NCBI GenBank assembly: GCA_027365195.1
Contig: DAHXNW010000104.1
Coordinates: 1-36,600 of the forward strand
DNA length: 36,600 nucleotides
Direction of reading: 5' to 3'
Origin: Acetobacteraceae bacterium
Lineage (GTDB): Bacteria; Pseudomonadota; Alphaproteobacteria; Acetobacterales; Acetobacteraceae
Shown here piece by piece: positions 17,711 to 26,369 of the stretch. The notes beneath the pieces are model-generated. The model searched no databases and had not been told where the DNA came from. It saw only the letters and a program-made list of their open reading frames with translations. How positions within the stretch are numbered: position 1 is the stretch's first letter; the number at the start of each line of letters is the position of its first letter. The position numbers were made by a program, and so were the translations under genes.

Positions 17711-18324
17711 GCCAGACCCTTGGGCCGCCCGACCGTTTCGCGCTGGTGCTGGTCGATCTGCAGAACGATTTTCTGCACCCCGATGGCGCGTATGGGCGCG
17801 CCGGACAATCGAGCGCCGCGATCGCCGCCCTGCCGGAGCGCTTGCGGCCGCTGGTGGCGGCGACCCGGGCGGCGGGCGGCTGGGTGATCGCGACGCAGTT
17901 CACCCTGGTGCCGGGGCGTCGGGGCGAGCCGCTGATCGCGGCCCATCTGCGCGCGTTGCGACCGTTTCTGACACGCGGCGATTTCGCCCCGGGCAGTTGG
18001 GGGCAGGCGCTGGTGGAGACGCTCGCGCCGGCCGATCTGCTGGTGGAAAAAATCGCCTATTCCGCCTTCTACATGAGCCGTATGGACTTCCTGCTGCGCA
18101 AGACCGGCATCGAAACGCTGGCCTTCGCCGGCATCGTCACCAATGGCGGGGTCGCGGCGACGTTGCGCGATGCGCATATCCGCGAATTCTCTCCTATTCT
18201 GCTGGAAGACGGCTGCGCCGATTTTTCCCCCGCCGCGCATCAGGCCGCCATCGCCTCGCTCGCCGGCATCAGCCGGGTGATGCGTATCGCCGATCTGATC
18301 GAACAGCTCGGCCCGCCGGCGTAA
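17707..18324 (+). CDS. Isochorismatase-fold hydrolase lacking the nucleophilic cysteine
   Basis: A 205-residue protein of the isochorismatase/cysteine hydrolase superfamily. The aspartate (D17 in LVDLQNDF) and lysine (K115 in LVEKIAYSAF) of the usual triad are present. At the nucleophile position the sequence is GIVTNGGVAATLRDA, with G148 where amidase members have Cys (TNxCV). The only cysteine, in EDGCADF, is elsewhere. Next to HyuA/HyuB one would expect an N-carbamoyl amino acid amidase, but the missing cysteine argues against standard amidase chemistry. A vinyl-ether-hydrolase-like or non-hydrolytic role is possible, as in PhzD-type members. It overlaps hyuA by four bases and ends the operon. 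Confidence 0.85.
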   Translation: MSQTLGPPDRFALVLVDLQNDFLHPDGAYGRAGQSSAAIAALPERLRPLVAATRAAGGWVIATQFTLVPGRRGEPLIAAHLRALRPFLTRGDFAPGSWGQALVETLAPADLLVEKIAYSAFYMSRMDFLLRKTGIETLAFAGIVTNGGVAATLRDAHIREFSPILLEDGCADFSPAAHQAAIASLAGISRVMRIADLIEQLGPPA

Positions 18325-18402
18325 TACCGGCGCGCACGCTGGCCTGAAGCGCCATTCCCGGTGTATGCGGCTGCGGGAGAGTTGGTGGAGAGCGGTCGGA
18401 CG

Positions 18403-19587
18403 ATGGACGAGGCAACGCAGGCGAGACAGGCATGGCGCGTCGGGGTGCTGTTTTCGCAGCGCGGTGTCACCGCCGGTGTCGAGCGCACGCAACTCCAGGC
18501 AACCTTGCTGGCGATCGAGCAGATCAACGCGGCGGGCGGCCTGCTCGATCGGCCGATCGAGCCGGTGGTGTATGATCCGGAGTCCAACCCAAAGAAATTC
18601 CGCGCGCTCGCCGAACATCTCCTCACGGTGGATCGCGTGCGGCTGGTGTTCGGCTGCTATATGTCGAGCAGCCGCAAGGCGGTGCTGCCGGTGATCGAAT
18701 CTTATCGCGGGCTGCTGTTCTACCCAACCCTATATGAGGGGTTCGAATACTCGCGCCACTGTATCTATACGGGTGCGGCGCCGAACCAGAACTCGCTGCA
18801 ACTCGCGCGCTTTCTGTTCGAGCATTTCGGCAATCGCTTTCTGCTGGTCGGCTCGAACTATGTCTATCCGTATGAGTCGAATCGGGTGATGGCCGATCTG
18901 GTGCGGCAGAATCACGGTAAGATCGTCAATGAGATCTATGTGCCGCTGAATGCGGGCGTCGCCGATTTCGGCCGGGTGATCGCGGAAATCCACAAAAGCG
19001 CGCCGGATGTCATCTTTTCCACCGTCGTCGGCCATAGCACCGCCAGTCTCTACGAGGCGTATCGCGCCGCCGGCTTCGACCCCGCCCGCCGCCCGATCGC
19101 GAGCCTGACCACCAGCGAGGCGGAGGTCGCGGAGATGTCCGCGGAGGTTGCCGAGGGCCATATCACCGCTGCCCCGTTTTTCGAGACGCTGGGCACCGCG
19201 ACCGCGCGGCGCTTCGTTGCCGCCTACAAGGCCCGCTATGGCGCCGACGCACCGGTGCCGGCGGCGGCCGAGGCGGCCTATTTCCAGGTCTATCTGGCGG
19301 CGGCGGCGATCACGCGGGCCGGCAACGCGGAGCCCGATCGCGTGCTCGCGGAACTCGGCGAGATCGAGTTCGCTGCCCCGCAGGGGCGGGTGCGCATCGA
19401 TCGGGAAAACAACCACGCCTATCTCTGGCCCCGCGTGGCGCGGCTCGACGCCGAGGGTCGTTTCCAGATCGTCTGGAACCCCGGCGTGCGCGTGCGCCCC
19501 GATCCGTATTCGATGCTGCAAAGCCTGGATGACTGGTCCTCGGACGGGATCGCCACACTGGCGGCCGCCCGCACCGACCCTGTGTGA
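18403..19587 (+). CDS. amiC: Amide-sensing negative regulator AmiC
   Basis: A 394-residue type 1 binding-fold protein without a signal peptide, so cytoplasmic. It resembles Pseudomonas aeruginosa AmiC along its length: VGVLFSQRGVTAGVERTQ at the start, CYMSSSRKAVLPV, YEGFEYSRHCIY, APNQNS, IASLTTSEAEVAEM, and RPDPYSMLQSLDDWS at the end. AmiC binds short-chain amides. Without inducer it holds AmiR in an inactive complex. ATG at 18403 (MDEATQ) was preferred to the GTG at 18361, as the homologous region begins soon after it. amiR follows after 12 bases. It is a paralogue of the exported binding protein at 20401, so a stand-alone transport role was considered and judged unlikely. Confidence 0.9.
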   Translation: MDEATQARQAWRVGVLFSQRGVTAGVERTQLQATLLAIEQINAAGGLLDRPIEPVVYDPESNPKKFRALAEHLLTVDRVRLVFGCYMSSSRKAVLPVIESYRGLLFYPTLYEGFEYSRHCIYTGAAPNQNSLQLARFLFEHFGNRFLLVGSNYVYPYESNRVMADLVRQNHGKIVNEIYVPLNAGVADFGRVIAEIHKSAPDVIFSTVVGHSTASLYEAYRAAGFDPARRPIASLTTSEAEVAEMSAEVAEGHITAAPFFETLGTATARRFVAAYKARYGADAPVPAAAEAAYFQVYLAAAAITRAGNAEPDRVLAELGEIEFAAPQGRVRIDRENNHAYLWPRVARLDAEGRFQIVWNPGVRVRPDPYSMLQSLDDWSSDGIATLAAARTDPV

Positions 19588-19599
19588 GACGGGCGCGCC

Positions 19600-20205
19600 A
19601 TGTCCATCCAGATCCTGCGCGATCTGCGCGGCCTGCGGGTGCAGGTGATCCATGCACCCGACACCGAGGGTGTCGATCTGGTTGACCATCTGCGCCGCGT
19701 CGGCTGTCAGGTCGAGCCGGTCTGGCCGATTCCGGAGGCGGCGGAGAGTGCCGATGTCGTCGTCCTCGCCATCGACCATGAGAGCAGGGCGCCGATCCAG
19801 CGGCTGCTGCGCAGTTTCAACGGCGCTCCGCCGACGCTGATCGCGGTGGTCGGCTATGAAGATCCCTCGATCCTGCAAATCGTGCTCGACGCCGGCGCGC
19901 ATGCGGTGATCGAGCGGCCGGTGCGGCCGTTCGGTCTGCTCACGCAACTGACCGTCGCGCGCAGCCTGTGGCTCGAACGCCAGGCGGCGGCGCGCCACAT
20001 CCAGAAGGTCGAGCGCAAGCTCGCCGGGTTGCAGAACATCCAGCGCGCCAAATCGATCTTGATGGCAGCCCAGGGCTTGTCGGAGGAAGAGGCGCATCAG
20101 ACGATCCGTCGCAAGGCGATGTCCAAGCGCGTGCCGATCGAGGAGATGGCGCTCGCGATCATCAATGCAAATGAAGTCTTGAACTCGCCAACGAAACTCC
20201 GCTAA
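19600..20205 (+). CDS. amiR: ANTAR-domain antitermination regulator AmiR
   Basis: A 201-residue protein with an N-terminal pseudo-receiver domain (about 1-125), a coiled-coil linker rich in charged residues, and a C-terminal ANTAR RNA-binding domain (about 140-195) with the pattern INRAK-like NIQRAKSILMAAQGLSEEEAH, then RRKAMSKRVPIEEMA. It lacks the acidic phosphorylation site of true receivers, as does Pseudomonas AmiR. It should bind the leader RNA at 20251-20292 and prevent termination before the amide transporter genes. Its pairing with amiC and the directly following target RNA make the assignment firm. Confidence 0.92.
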   Translation: MSIQILRDLRGLRVQVIHAPDTEGVDLVDHLRRVGCQVEPVWPIPEAAESADVVVLAIDHESRAPIQRLLRSFNGAPPTLIAVVGYEDPSILQIVLDAGAHAVIERPVRPFGLLTQLTVARSLWLERQAAARHIQKVERKLAGLQNIQRAKSILMAAQGLSEEEAHQTIRRKAMSKRVPIEEMALAIINANEVLNSPTKLR

Positions 20206-20250
20206 GAACGATCTCGTGGTGAATTGAGCGGAACGCTCGCACCATACGCC

Positions 20251-20292
20251 GGGGCACCAGCGCTGTTGCTCCGCATGGCATCGAAGCCAGGC
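20251..20292 (+). promoter_or_regulatory. ANTAR-type leader RNA: two hexaloop hairpins (AmiR target)
   Basis: Hairpin 1 (20251-20272) has stem GGGGCA/TGCTCC plus a closing C-G and loop AGCGCT. Hairpin 2 (20273-20292) has stem TGGC/GCCA and loop ATCGAA. Both loops have six bases with A at position 1 and G at position 4, the pattern described for ANTAR target RNAs. The 3' arm of hairpin 2 is also the 5' arm of the terminator at 20285, so the two are mutually exclusive. No convincing promoter was seen between amiR and the leader. Transcription may run through from amiCR. Confidence 0.78.
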
Positions 20293-20323
20293 AAGCCCGA
20301 ACAGGGCTTCCCTGGCTTTTTTT
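20285..20323 (+). terminator. Intrinsic terminator regulated by AmiR
   Basis: Stem AGCCAGG (20285-20291) / CCTGGCT (20311-20317) encloses an inner stem AGCCC/GGGCT and is followed by seven T residues and, after one G, six more. It lies 78 bases before the binding-protein gene and is the strongest intrinsic terminator in the window. The remaining leader (20324-20400) holds a further CCCGG/CCGGG hairpin and the GGGGAG ribosome site. Confidence 0.92.
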
Positions 20324-20400
20324 GTTTTTTCTACGGGCCCGGCTAACGCCGCAGTCCGGGTTAGTGCCGCGCGCATGCATATTTCGGGGAGAGAGCCACG

Positions 20401-21657
20401 ATGAGTTTGAATCGCCGATCTTTGTTGAAAGCCAGCGGCATCGGGGCGAGCACCCTGGCGATGCCATATTTTTTTCACCGCAGCGCCGCCGCTGCCGAGC
20501 CGCTGCGCGTGGGCGTGCTGTTTTCGCTCACCGGCGGCCTTTCGATCATCGAGAAATCGCTGTCCGACGCAACGATGATGGCAATTACCGAGATCAACGC
20601 CAGCGGTGGCGTGATGGGCCGGCCGATCGAGGCGGTGCTGGAAGACGGCGCCTCCGATCCGAAAACCTATAACGAGAAAGCCTCGAAGCTGGTCATCGGC
20701 GACAAGATCGTTACCGTGTTCGGCTCCTACACCTCGGCCAGCCGCAAGGCGGTGCTGCCGGTGTTCGAGAAGCATGACGCGATGTATTTCTACCCAACGT
20801 ATTACGAAGGCTTCGAATGTTCGCGCAACGTGGTCTATACCGGCGCGGTGCCGAACCAGCAGCTCTCGAACTTCATCCCCTGGATCGTCAAGACGCTGGG
20901 TAAGAAGAAATTCTTCATCGTCGGCTCGAACTACATCTATCCGCGCGAGATGGCCAAGGTCTGCAAAATCCTGATGAAGCAGAATGGCGCCACTTATGTC
21001 GCCGACGAATATCTCGAACTCGGGGACTCCGAATGGGGTTCGATGGTCAACAAAATCAAGAATTCGGGCTGCGATGCGGTTCTCTCCAACGTCGTCGGTG
21101 ATTCCGTCGTTGCGTTCTATCGTGAATACAAGAACCAGGGCCTAACGCACGAGACATTGCCGATCTGTGCGACGGTGACGTCGGAAATCGAGATCGCGGC
21201 GATGGGGCCGGAATATGCCGTCGGCAGCTATACCTCCTTCCCTTATTTCATGGCGATCGATACACCGCGCAACAAAGCCTTCGTCCAGCGCTATCGTAGC
21301 TTCGTCAAAGACCCCAAAGCGGTAACGCATCATGCTCTGGAGTCTTCTTATTTCCAGGTATTTCTCTGGAAGCAAGCGGTCGAGAAGGCCGGCAAGGCGA
21401 CCGCCGATGCGGTGCGCGAAGGCGTGCGCGGTCAGGAATTCGATTCGCCGGGCGGCCATGTGACGGTCGATCCGAATAACCTGCATACCTATCTGACCCC
21501 CCGCATCGCGCAGTGGCAGGCCGATGGCCAGGGCAAGATCGTCAATGCCTATCCGCATCCGATCGAACCGCTGCCCTATGTCGCCTATGGCGAGACAGAC
21601 AGCAATCTTTTCTGTACCCGCAATGGTCTTGATGTCGCAAAGCTGCGCAAGTCCTGA
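20401..21657 (+). CDS. urtA: Urea/short-chain amide ABC transporter binding protein (UrtA/FmdD type)
   Basis: A 418-residue periplasmic binding protein. The N-terminus NRRSLLKASGIG followed by a hydrophobic run to about residue 37 is a twin-arginine signal. The mature domain (LRVGVLFSLTGGLSIIEKSL, YPTYYEGFECSRNV, GSNYIYPREM) is of the UrtA/FmdD/AmiC class. It captures urea or short aliphatic amides for the permeases that follow. Given amiE at the end of the operon, acetamide- or formamide-like compounds are more likely than urea. It lies behind the AmiR-controlled terminator. Confidence 0.9.
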   Translation: MSLNRRSLLKASGIGASTLAMPYFFHRSAAAAEPLRVGVLFSLTGGLSIIEKSLSDATMMAITEINASGGVMGRPIEAVLEDGASDPKTYNEKASKLVIGDKIVTVFGSYTSASRKAVLPVFEKHDAMYFYPTYYEGFECSRNVVYTGAVPNQQLSNFIPWIVKTLGKKKFFIVGSNYIYPREMAKVCKILMKQNGATYVADEYLELGDSEWGSMVNKIKNSGCDAVLSNVVGDSVVAFYREYKNQGLTHETLPICATVTSEIEIAAMGPEYAVGSYTSFPYFMAIDTPRNKAFVQRYRSFVKDPKAVTHHALESSYFQVFLWKQAVEKAGKATADAVREGVRGQEFDSPGGHVTVDPNNLHTYLTPRIAQWQADGQGKIVNAYPHPIEPLPYVAYGETDSNLFCTRNGLDVAKLRKS

Positions 21658-21695
21658 ATCCACCGTGGCTTCGACCGGCATGTGGGAACCGCATC

Positions 21696-22589
21696 GTGTT
21701 TGATGTCATCTTCATCGGTCTGAGCCTCGGTTCGATTCTGCTGCTGGTCGCACTCGGCCTCGCCATCACCTATGGCGCGATGGGTGTCATCAACATGGCG
21801 CATGGCGAGATGGTGATGGTCGGCGCCTACACCACGGTGATGGGCGGCCTGTGGCTGCATATCGGCTTCCTCGCTTCCCTGCCGCTCGCCTTCGTCATCA
21901 CCGGGCTGCTCGGTTGGGCGATCGAGCGTATCGTGGTGCGGCGGCTGTACGGACGGTTGCTCGATACGCTGCTTGCCACCTGGGGGGTGGCGATCTTGCT
22001 GCAGCAGGCGGTGCGGCTGGAATTCGGACTGTCGTTCTTCGGCATCCATATCCGAGGTCTCGGGCCGGGGTTGCAGAACGTGAAGGTGCCGGCATGGATG
22101 ACCGGCGTCGTCAGCATCGGTGGCGATCAGGTGAACATCTATCGCCTGTTCATCATTCTGGTGACGGCGGCTCTTACCTTCGTCACCTGGCTGCTGATGT
22201 TCCGCAGCGACATCGGCATCCAGGTGCGCGCCATCACGCGCAATCCGCGCATGGCGGCGGCCTGCGGCATCGACGTGCAGCGGATCAACGCGCTCACCTT
22301 CGCCTATGGCTCGGGTCTCGCAGGGGTTGCCGGCGTGATGATGTCCGGATTCAAGACCGTCTTTCCCGACATGGGTAGCGCAATGGTGGTGGACGGATTC
22401 ATGGTGGTCGTGGTCGGCGGTGTCGGCAGCCTGCTCGGCTCGGTGCTCTCGGCCGGACTGCTCGGCCAGGTGAATGGCGGGGTGGCCGCCGTGACGAACG
22501 ATATTCTGGCGCGTGCGGTGGTGTTCGGCCTCGTCATCCTGATCATCATCATCAAGCCGACTGGCCTGTTCTCGTTCAAGGGCCGCTGA
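21696..22589 (+). CDS. urtB: Urea/amide ABC transporter permease UrtB-like
   Basis: A 297-residue membrane protein with the sequence LGLAITYGAMGVINMAHGEMVMVGAYT typical of UrtB/LivH permeases, and ending IIIIKPTGLFSFKGR. It lacks the long periplasmic N-terminal extension found in some UrtB proteins, and resembles FmdE-like short forms. GTG start at 21696 with GGGAA upstream. It pairs with the UrtC-type permease two bases downstream. Confidence 0.9.
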   Translation: MFDVIFIGLSLGSILLLVALGLAITYGAMGVINMAHGEMVMVGAYTTVMGGLWLHIGFLASLPLAFVITGLLGWAIERIVVRRLYGRLLDTLLATWGVAILLQQAVRLEFGLSFFGIHIRGLGPGLQNVKVPAWMTGVVSIGGDQVNIYRLFIILVTAALTFVTWLLMFRSDIGIQVRAITRNPRMAAACGIDVQRINALTFAYGSGLAGVAGVMMSGFKTVFPDMGSAMVVDGFMVVVVGGVGSLLGSVLSAGLLGQVNGGVAAVTNDILARAVVFGLVILIIIIKPTGLFSFKGR

Positions 22590-22591
22590 GC

Positions 22592-23752
22592 GTGATCACC
22601 CAACGCAGACTAGACCGCGCCGCCTACATTCTTTTCATCGCGTTGATTTTGCTGGCACCGCTGGTGCTAGGTGATTTCTGGGTCAATCGGATCGCCAAAT
22701 TCCTGGTATTCGGCATCGTCGCTGTCGCGGTCTCGCTGTGCTGGGGCTATGGCGGCATCCTCAATCTCGGGCAGGGGCTGTTTTTCGGCGCCGGGGCCTA
22801 CATGCTCGCGATGTCACTCAAGCTCGCGAGCGCCACCAGCATGCAGCAGGGATCGGATCATCCGGTGCCGGACTTCATGCTCTGGAACGCCGATCCCGGC
22901 GCGCCGACGGAATTATGCTGCATCAATCGAGGATCCTTCCTCTGGCTACCGTTCCAATGGCAGTGGTTCGGCGTCGTAATGGGAATTCTGCTGCCCGTGT
23001 TGCTCGCGGGAGGGCTCGGCCTCGTCGTTTTTCGCAAACGCATCGCCGGCGTTTTTGTCTCCGTCATTACGCTGGCCCTGGTACTGCTGGTGCGCCTCGT
23101 CGTCATCGATGCACAGCCGCTTACCAATGGTTTCAATGGGCTGACCGATCTTGGTACGTTCCATGTGGCTGGATTCGGCTTCGACCCATATGCCCGCGCA
23201 ACCTACTATCTCGTCGCGGGCTTTTTGATCCTGACTTTGGTGGGTAGCCGACTCCTGGTGGAAACACGCGCCGGGCTGATTCTACAAGCAATCCGCGACG
23301 ACCAGAATCGCGCACGCTATCTCGGTTTCGACGTACCGATCTATCAATTGTTTTTCTTCACCGTGTCGGCGGCAATCTCCGGCCTCGCCGGAATGCTCTA
23401 TGTAATCGTCGCAGAGTTCGCATCACCGACCTTCATGGATCTGAGCTTCTCGATCACCATGGTGGTCTGGGCCGCGCTCGGTGGCCGCGCGTCGCTGCTC
23501 GGCGCCTGCATCGGCGCCATACTGATAAACGTCATTGCAGCCAGCATCAGCGAAACCGCGACCTTTGTCGAGGCATGGAAAGCGATCATCGGAGTGGTGT
23601 TCGTGCTGGTGGTACTCTATCTGCCACGCGGTCTCGCAGGATTCGCGCAGGATTTCGGCGAGAGGCTGGAACGCCGCTTTGCCGATTCTGGCAAAACAAC
23701 CACGCCCGGCGTCATCCCGCAAGCTCAAGTGCCAAGAGGCCAGGCGCCATGA
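22592..23752 (+). CDS. urtC: Urea/amide ABC transporter permease UrtC-like
   Basis: A 386-residue permease of the UrtC/LivM class with SLCWGYGGILNLGQGLFFGAGAYMLAMSL. The following hydrophilic insert (about 75-125) before the next membrane helices is characteristic of UrtC. AIRDDQNRARYLGFDV is the ATPase-contact loop. GTG start at 22592, two bases after the urtB stop. Its stop overlaps the next ATG (ATGA). Confidence 0.9.
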   Translation: MITQRRLDRAAYILFIALILLAPLVLGDFWVNRIAKFLVFGIVAVAVSLCWGYGGILNLGQGLFFGAGAYMLAMSLKLASATSMQQGSDHPVPDFMLWNADPGAPTELCCINRGSFLWLPFQWQWFGVVMGILLPVLLAGGLGLVVFRKRIAGVFVSVITLALVLLVRLVVIDAQPLTNGFNGLTDLGTFHVAGFGFDPYARATYYLVAGFLILTLVGSRLLVETRAGLILQAIRDDQNRARYLGFDVPIYQLFFFTVSAAISGLAGMLYVIVAEFASPTFMDLSFSITMVVWAALGGRASLLGACIGAILINVIAASISETATFVEAWKAIIGVVFVLVVLYLPRGLAGFAQDFGERLERRFADSGKTTTPGVIPQAQVPRGQAP

Positions 23753-24507
23753 CGGTCGCCTTGACGATCGACGGCATCGGCGTCTCTTTTGCTGGCGTAA
23801 AAGCCGTCGATAATGTCTCGATGCTTGTCCATGAAGGCGAATTGCGCGTGCTGCTGGGTGCCAATGGCGCCGGTAAGACGACGCTGATGGATTTGATCTC
23901 CGGCAAGACGCGCAGCACCGATGGCCGGGTGTTCCTGTTCGAGACCGAGATCACAAACTGGTCGCCCAATCGCATCGCGCGTGCCGGCATCGGACGTAAA
24001 TTCCAGATCCCGAGTGTGTTTCGCGATTTCTCCGTGCGTGGTAATCTCAATGTCGCCAGTTGTACCGACCCACGAATACGAAGCAATCTCGGCATCGGCA
24101 TCCCGCGCACACGCCGTCAGCGCATCGAGGAGGTGCTGGAACTCACCGGTCTCGCCGAATTTGCCGAAACCCCAGCAGCCAATCTCAGCCATGGCCAGAC
24201 GCAATGGCTCGAACTCGGCATGCTGATCGTACAAAACCCGAAACTGCTGCTGCTCGACGAACCAACCGCCGGCATGACGCAGAACGAGACGCATAAAACC
24301 GCCGAGATCATCAAAGGGTTGCGCGGTCAGCACACAATTCTGGTGGTCGAGCACGACATGGCCTTCGTGCGCGAGATCGCCGAGCAGATTACGGTGATGC
24401 ATCTCGGCCGGGTACTCGCCGAGGGCAGCATGACCGCGATCGAGCGTAACGAAGCAGTGCGCCACGCCTATCTCGGCTCCTACGGCATAAGCGCGGAGGC
24501 CGTCTGA
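23749..24507 (+). CDS. urtD: Urea/amide ABC transporter ATPase UrtD-like
   Basis: A 252-residue ATPase with Walker A GANGAGKTT, the UrtD-type signature LSHGQTQWLELGMLI, and Walker B LLLLDEPTAGMTQNE. The segment GRKFQIPSVFRDFSVRGNL is also typical. The ATG at 23749 overlaps the urtC stop. A longer in-frame reading upstream belongs to urtC sequence in another frame and was discarded. It overlaps urtE by one base. Confidence 0.9.
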   Translation: MTVALTIDGIGVSFAGVKAVDNVSMLVHEGELRVLLGANGAGKTTLMDLISGKTRSTDGRVFLFETEITNWSPNRIARAGIGRKFQIPSVFRDFSVRGNLNVASCTDPRIRSNLGIGIPRTRRQRIEEVLELTGLAEFAETPAANLSHGQTQWLELGMLIVQNPKLLLLDEPTAGMTQNETHKTAEIIKGLRGQHTILVVEHDMAFVREIAEQITVMHLGRVLAEGSMTAIERNEAVRHAYLGSYGISAEAV

Positions 24508-25202
24508 TGCTGACACTGCGCGAGGTGAACAGTTTCTACGGTCGCAGCCATGCGCTGCATGGCGTAACGATGGATATCGCCGATCGCAGTATCACCGCTA
24601 TCCTTGGCCGCAACGGAGTTGGCAAGACAACATTGCTGAAATCGATCATCGGCCTTATGGACCGCGTGGCCGGCAGAATCATGCTACAAGGCAAAGACAT
24701 CACGATACTCCCGGCATTCCGCCGCGCGCGCCTTGGTATCGCCTATGTGCCACAGGGGCGCGACATCATTCCGGATTTCAGTATCCGCGAAAACATTTTG
24801 ATGGGGGCCTTTGCCCGAACCGACGGCAAGCGGGCCATCCCGGATCTCATCGCGCAGTTGTTCCCCTATCTAACGCAGAATCTGGATCGGCCTGGAGGCG
24901 TGCTTTCGGGTGGCCAGCAGCAACAATTGGCGATCGCACGCGCGCTCGCCGCAGAGCCAAAACTGCTGCTGCTCGACGAGCCGACCGAAGGCATTCAGCC
25001 CAATATCGTCGAAGAAATCCAGACGCTGATTCTGCGCCTCAATCAAGAAGTTGGCATCACCATCATTCTGGTCGAGCAGAATGTCGCGTTTGCGCGCCGT
25101 GCGGCGGGTGCCTTCGTGATGATGGAGAAAGGGCGCGTCGTCGTTGCCGAAAAGATCGCCGGTCTCACCGACGATATCGTGCATCGGCACATGGCGGTCT
25201 GA
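24507..25202 (+). CDS. urtE: Urea/amide ABC transporter ATPase UrtE-like
   Basis: A 231-residue ATPase with Walker A GRNGVGKTT, PQGRDIIPDFSIRENI, signature LSGGQQQQLAIARAL, and Walker B LLLLDEPTEGIQPNIVEEI, which match UrtE. It completes the five-subunit importer. Translation is coupled to urtD through TGATG. A 45-base gap with a strong ribosome site leads to amiE. Confidence 0.9.
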   Translation: MLTLREVNSFYGRSHALHGVTMDIADRSITAILGRNGVGKTTLLKSIIGLMDRVAGRIMLQGKDITILPAFRRARLGIAYVPQGRDIIPDFSIRENILMGAFARTDGKRAIPDLIAQLFPYLTQNLDRPGGVLSGGQQQQLAIARALAAEPKLLLLDEPTEGIQPNIVEEIQTLILRLNQEVGITIILVEQNVAFARRAAGAFVMMEKGRVVVAEKIAGLTDDIVHRHMAV

Positions 25203-25247
25203 ACCCCATTAGCATTTACGACCACGCGTTTTTACAAGGAGGGTACC

Positions 25248-26285
25248 ATGTTACATGGCGATATAAGCAGCAGCAATGATACTATCGGCGTTGCTGTGGT
25301 GAATTACAAAATGCCACGTCTACACACCAAGGCGGAAGTACTTGCGAATGCCCGTAAGATCGGCGACATGCTGGTTGGCATGAAAAGCGGCCTCCCGGGT
25401 ATGGATCTCGTAATTTTTCCGGAATATTCCACGCACGGCATCATGTATGATAGTGCCGAGATGTATGCAACAGCATCCACCTGCCCAGGCGAGGAGACCG
25501 AGATTTTTGCCGAGGCGTGCCGCAAGGCAAAGGTTTGGGGTGTATTCTCGCTAACCGGCGAGCAGCACGAGGAGCATCCCAAAAAAGCACCATACAACAC
25601 ACTGATCTTGATGAACGACAAGGGCGAGATCGTGCAGAAGTATCGCAAGATCATGCCCTGGGTGCCTATCGAGGGATGGTATCCCGGCAATTGCACCTAT
25701 GTCTCCGAGGGACCGAAGGGCCTCAAAGTCAGCCTGATCATATGCGACGATGGTAATTATCCGGAAATCTGGCGGGACTGCGCGATGCGCGGGGCAGAAT
25801 TGATTGTACGCTGCCAGGGCTATATGTATCCGGCGAAGGAGCAGCAGATCATCATGGCCAAGGCGATGGCCTGGGCCAACAATACTTATGTTGCGGTCTC
25901 CAACGCCGCTGGATTCGATGGCGTATATTCCTATTTCGGCCACTCTGCCATCATCGGATTCGATGGCCGCACGCTCGGCGAATGCGGTGAAGAGGAATAC
26001 GGCATCCAATACGCAGCACTCTCGAAATCATTGATCCGCGACGCGCGGCGTACTGGACAATCGGAGAACCATCTGTTTAAGCTCCTGCATCGCGGCTATA
26101 CCGGCATGATCAACTCCGGCGATGGCAACAAAGGCGAAGCCTCCTGCCCTTATGATTTCTACAAGAAGTGGATCACCGACCCAGATGCGACGCGGGAGAT
26201 GGTAGAATCTTTCACACGTCCGACGGTTGGCACCGAGGAATGCCCGATCGAAGGTTTACCCACCGAAAAGACGACCCACCGCTGA
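25248..26285 (+). CDS. amiE: Aliphatic amidase AmiE
   Basis: A 345-residue nitrilase-superfamily amidase, nearly identical in layout to Pseudomonas aeruginosa AmiE (EC 3.5.1.4) from its first residues ([10 protein letters not shown]). Catalytic residues are in register: E59 (FPEY), K134 (KYRK), E142 (IEGW) and C166 (ICDDGN). It hydrolyses short aliphatic amides to the acid and ammonia in the cytoplasm, supplying carbon and nitrogen. The ATG follows AAGGAGG at 5-bp spacing, a strong ribosome site. As last gene of the AmiR-controlled operon it degrades what the transporter brings in. Its base composition is more AT-rich than that of the genes before urtC. Confidence 0.97.
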   Translation: MLHGDISSSNDTIGVAVVNYKMPRLHTKAEVLANARKIGDMLVGMKSGLPGMDLVIFPEYSTHGIMYDSAEMYATASTCPGEETEIFAEACRKAKVWGVFSLTGEQHEEHPKKAPYNTLILMNDKGEIVQKYRKIMPWVPIEGWYPGNCTYVSEGPKGLKVSLIICDDGNYPEIWRDCAMRGAELIVRCQGYMYPAKEQQIIMAKAMAWANNTYVAVSNAAGFDGVYSYFGHSAIIGFDGRTLGECGEEEYGIQYAALSKSLIRDARRTGQSENHLFKLLHRGYTGMINSGDGNKGEASCPYDFYKKWITDPDATREMVESFTRPTVGTEECPIEGLPTEKTTHR

Positions 26286-26295
26286 GGGATACGTT

Positions 26296-26322
26296 CCAAC
26301 GGCCATCACGCGTGGCCGTTGG
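26296..26322. terminator. Hairpin terminator between amiE and the convergent ABC ATPase gene
   Basis: Perfect 10-bp stem CCAACGGCCA / TGGCCGTTGG with a 7-base loop starts 11 bases after the amiE stop, followed by a pyrimidine-rich run without a clean U-tract. It could act for both converging operons. Confidence 0.6.
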
Positions 26323-26369
26323 TATTCGTCTCCTTTCTCCTGCTGTCGGACAATCCATATACAGCGATT

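Noticed and set aside
20179-20205. TTGAAC near the end of amiR as a -35 for the amide operon
   Set aside because: No acceptable -10 is found at 16-18 bases spacing (best match three of six).
20253-20271. A possible sigma-54 promoter (GGCAC...TTGC) in the amide operon leader
   Set aside because: The GG and GC elements are not 10 bases apart, and the bases are better explained by the first hexaloop hairpin.
18730-20775. A long minus-strand reading frame opposite amiC, amiR and the leader
   Set aside because: It is the antisense shadow of two firmly identified genes, with low-complexity composition and no family features.
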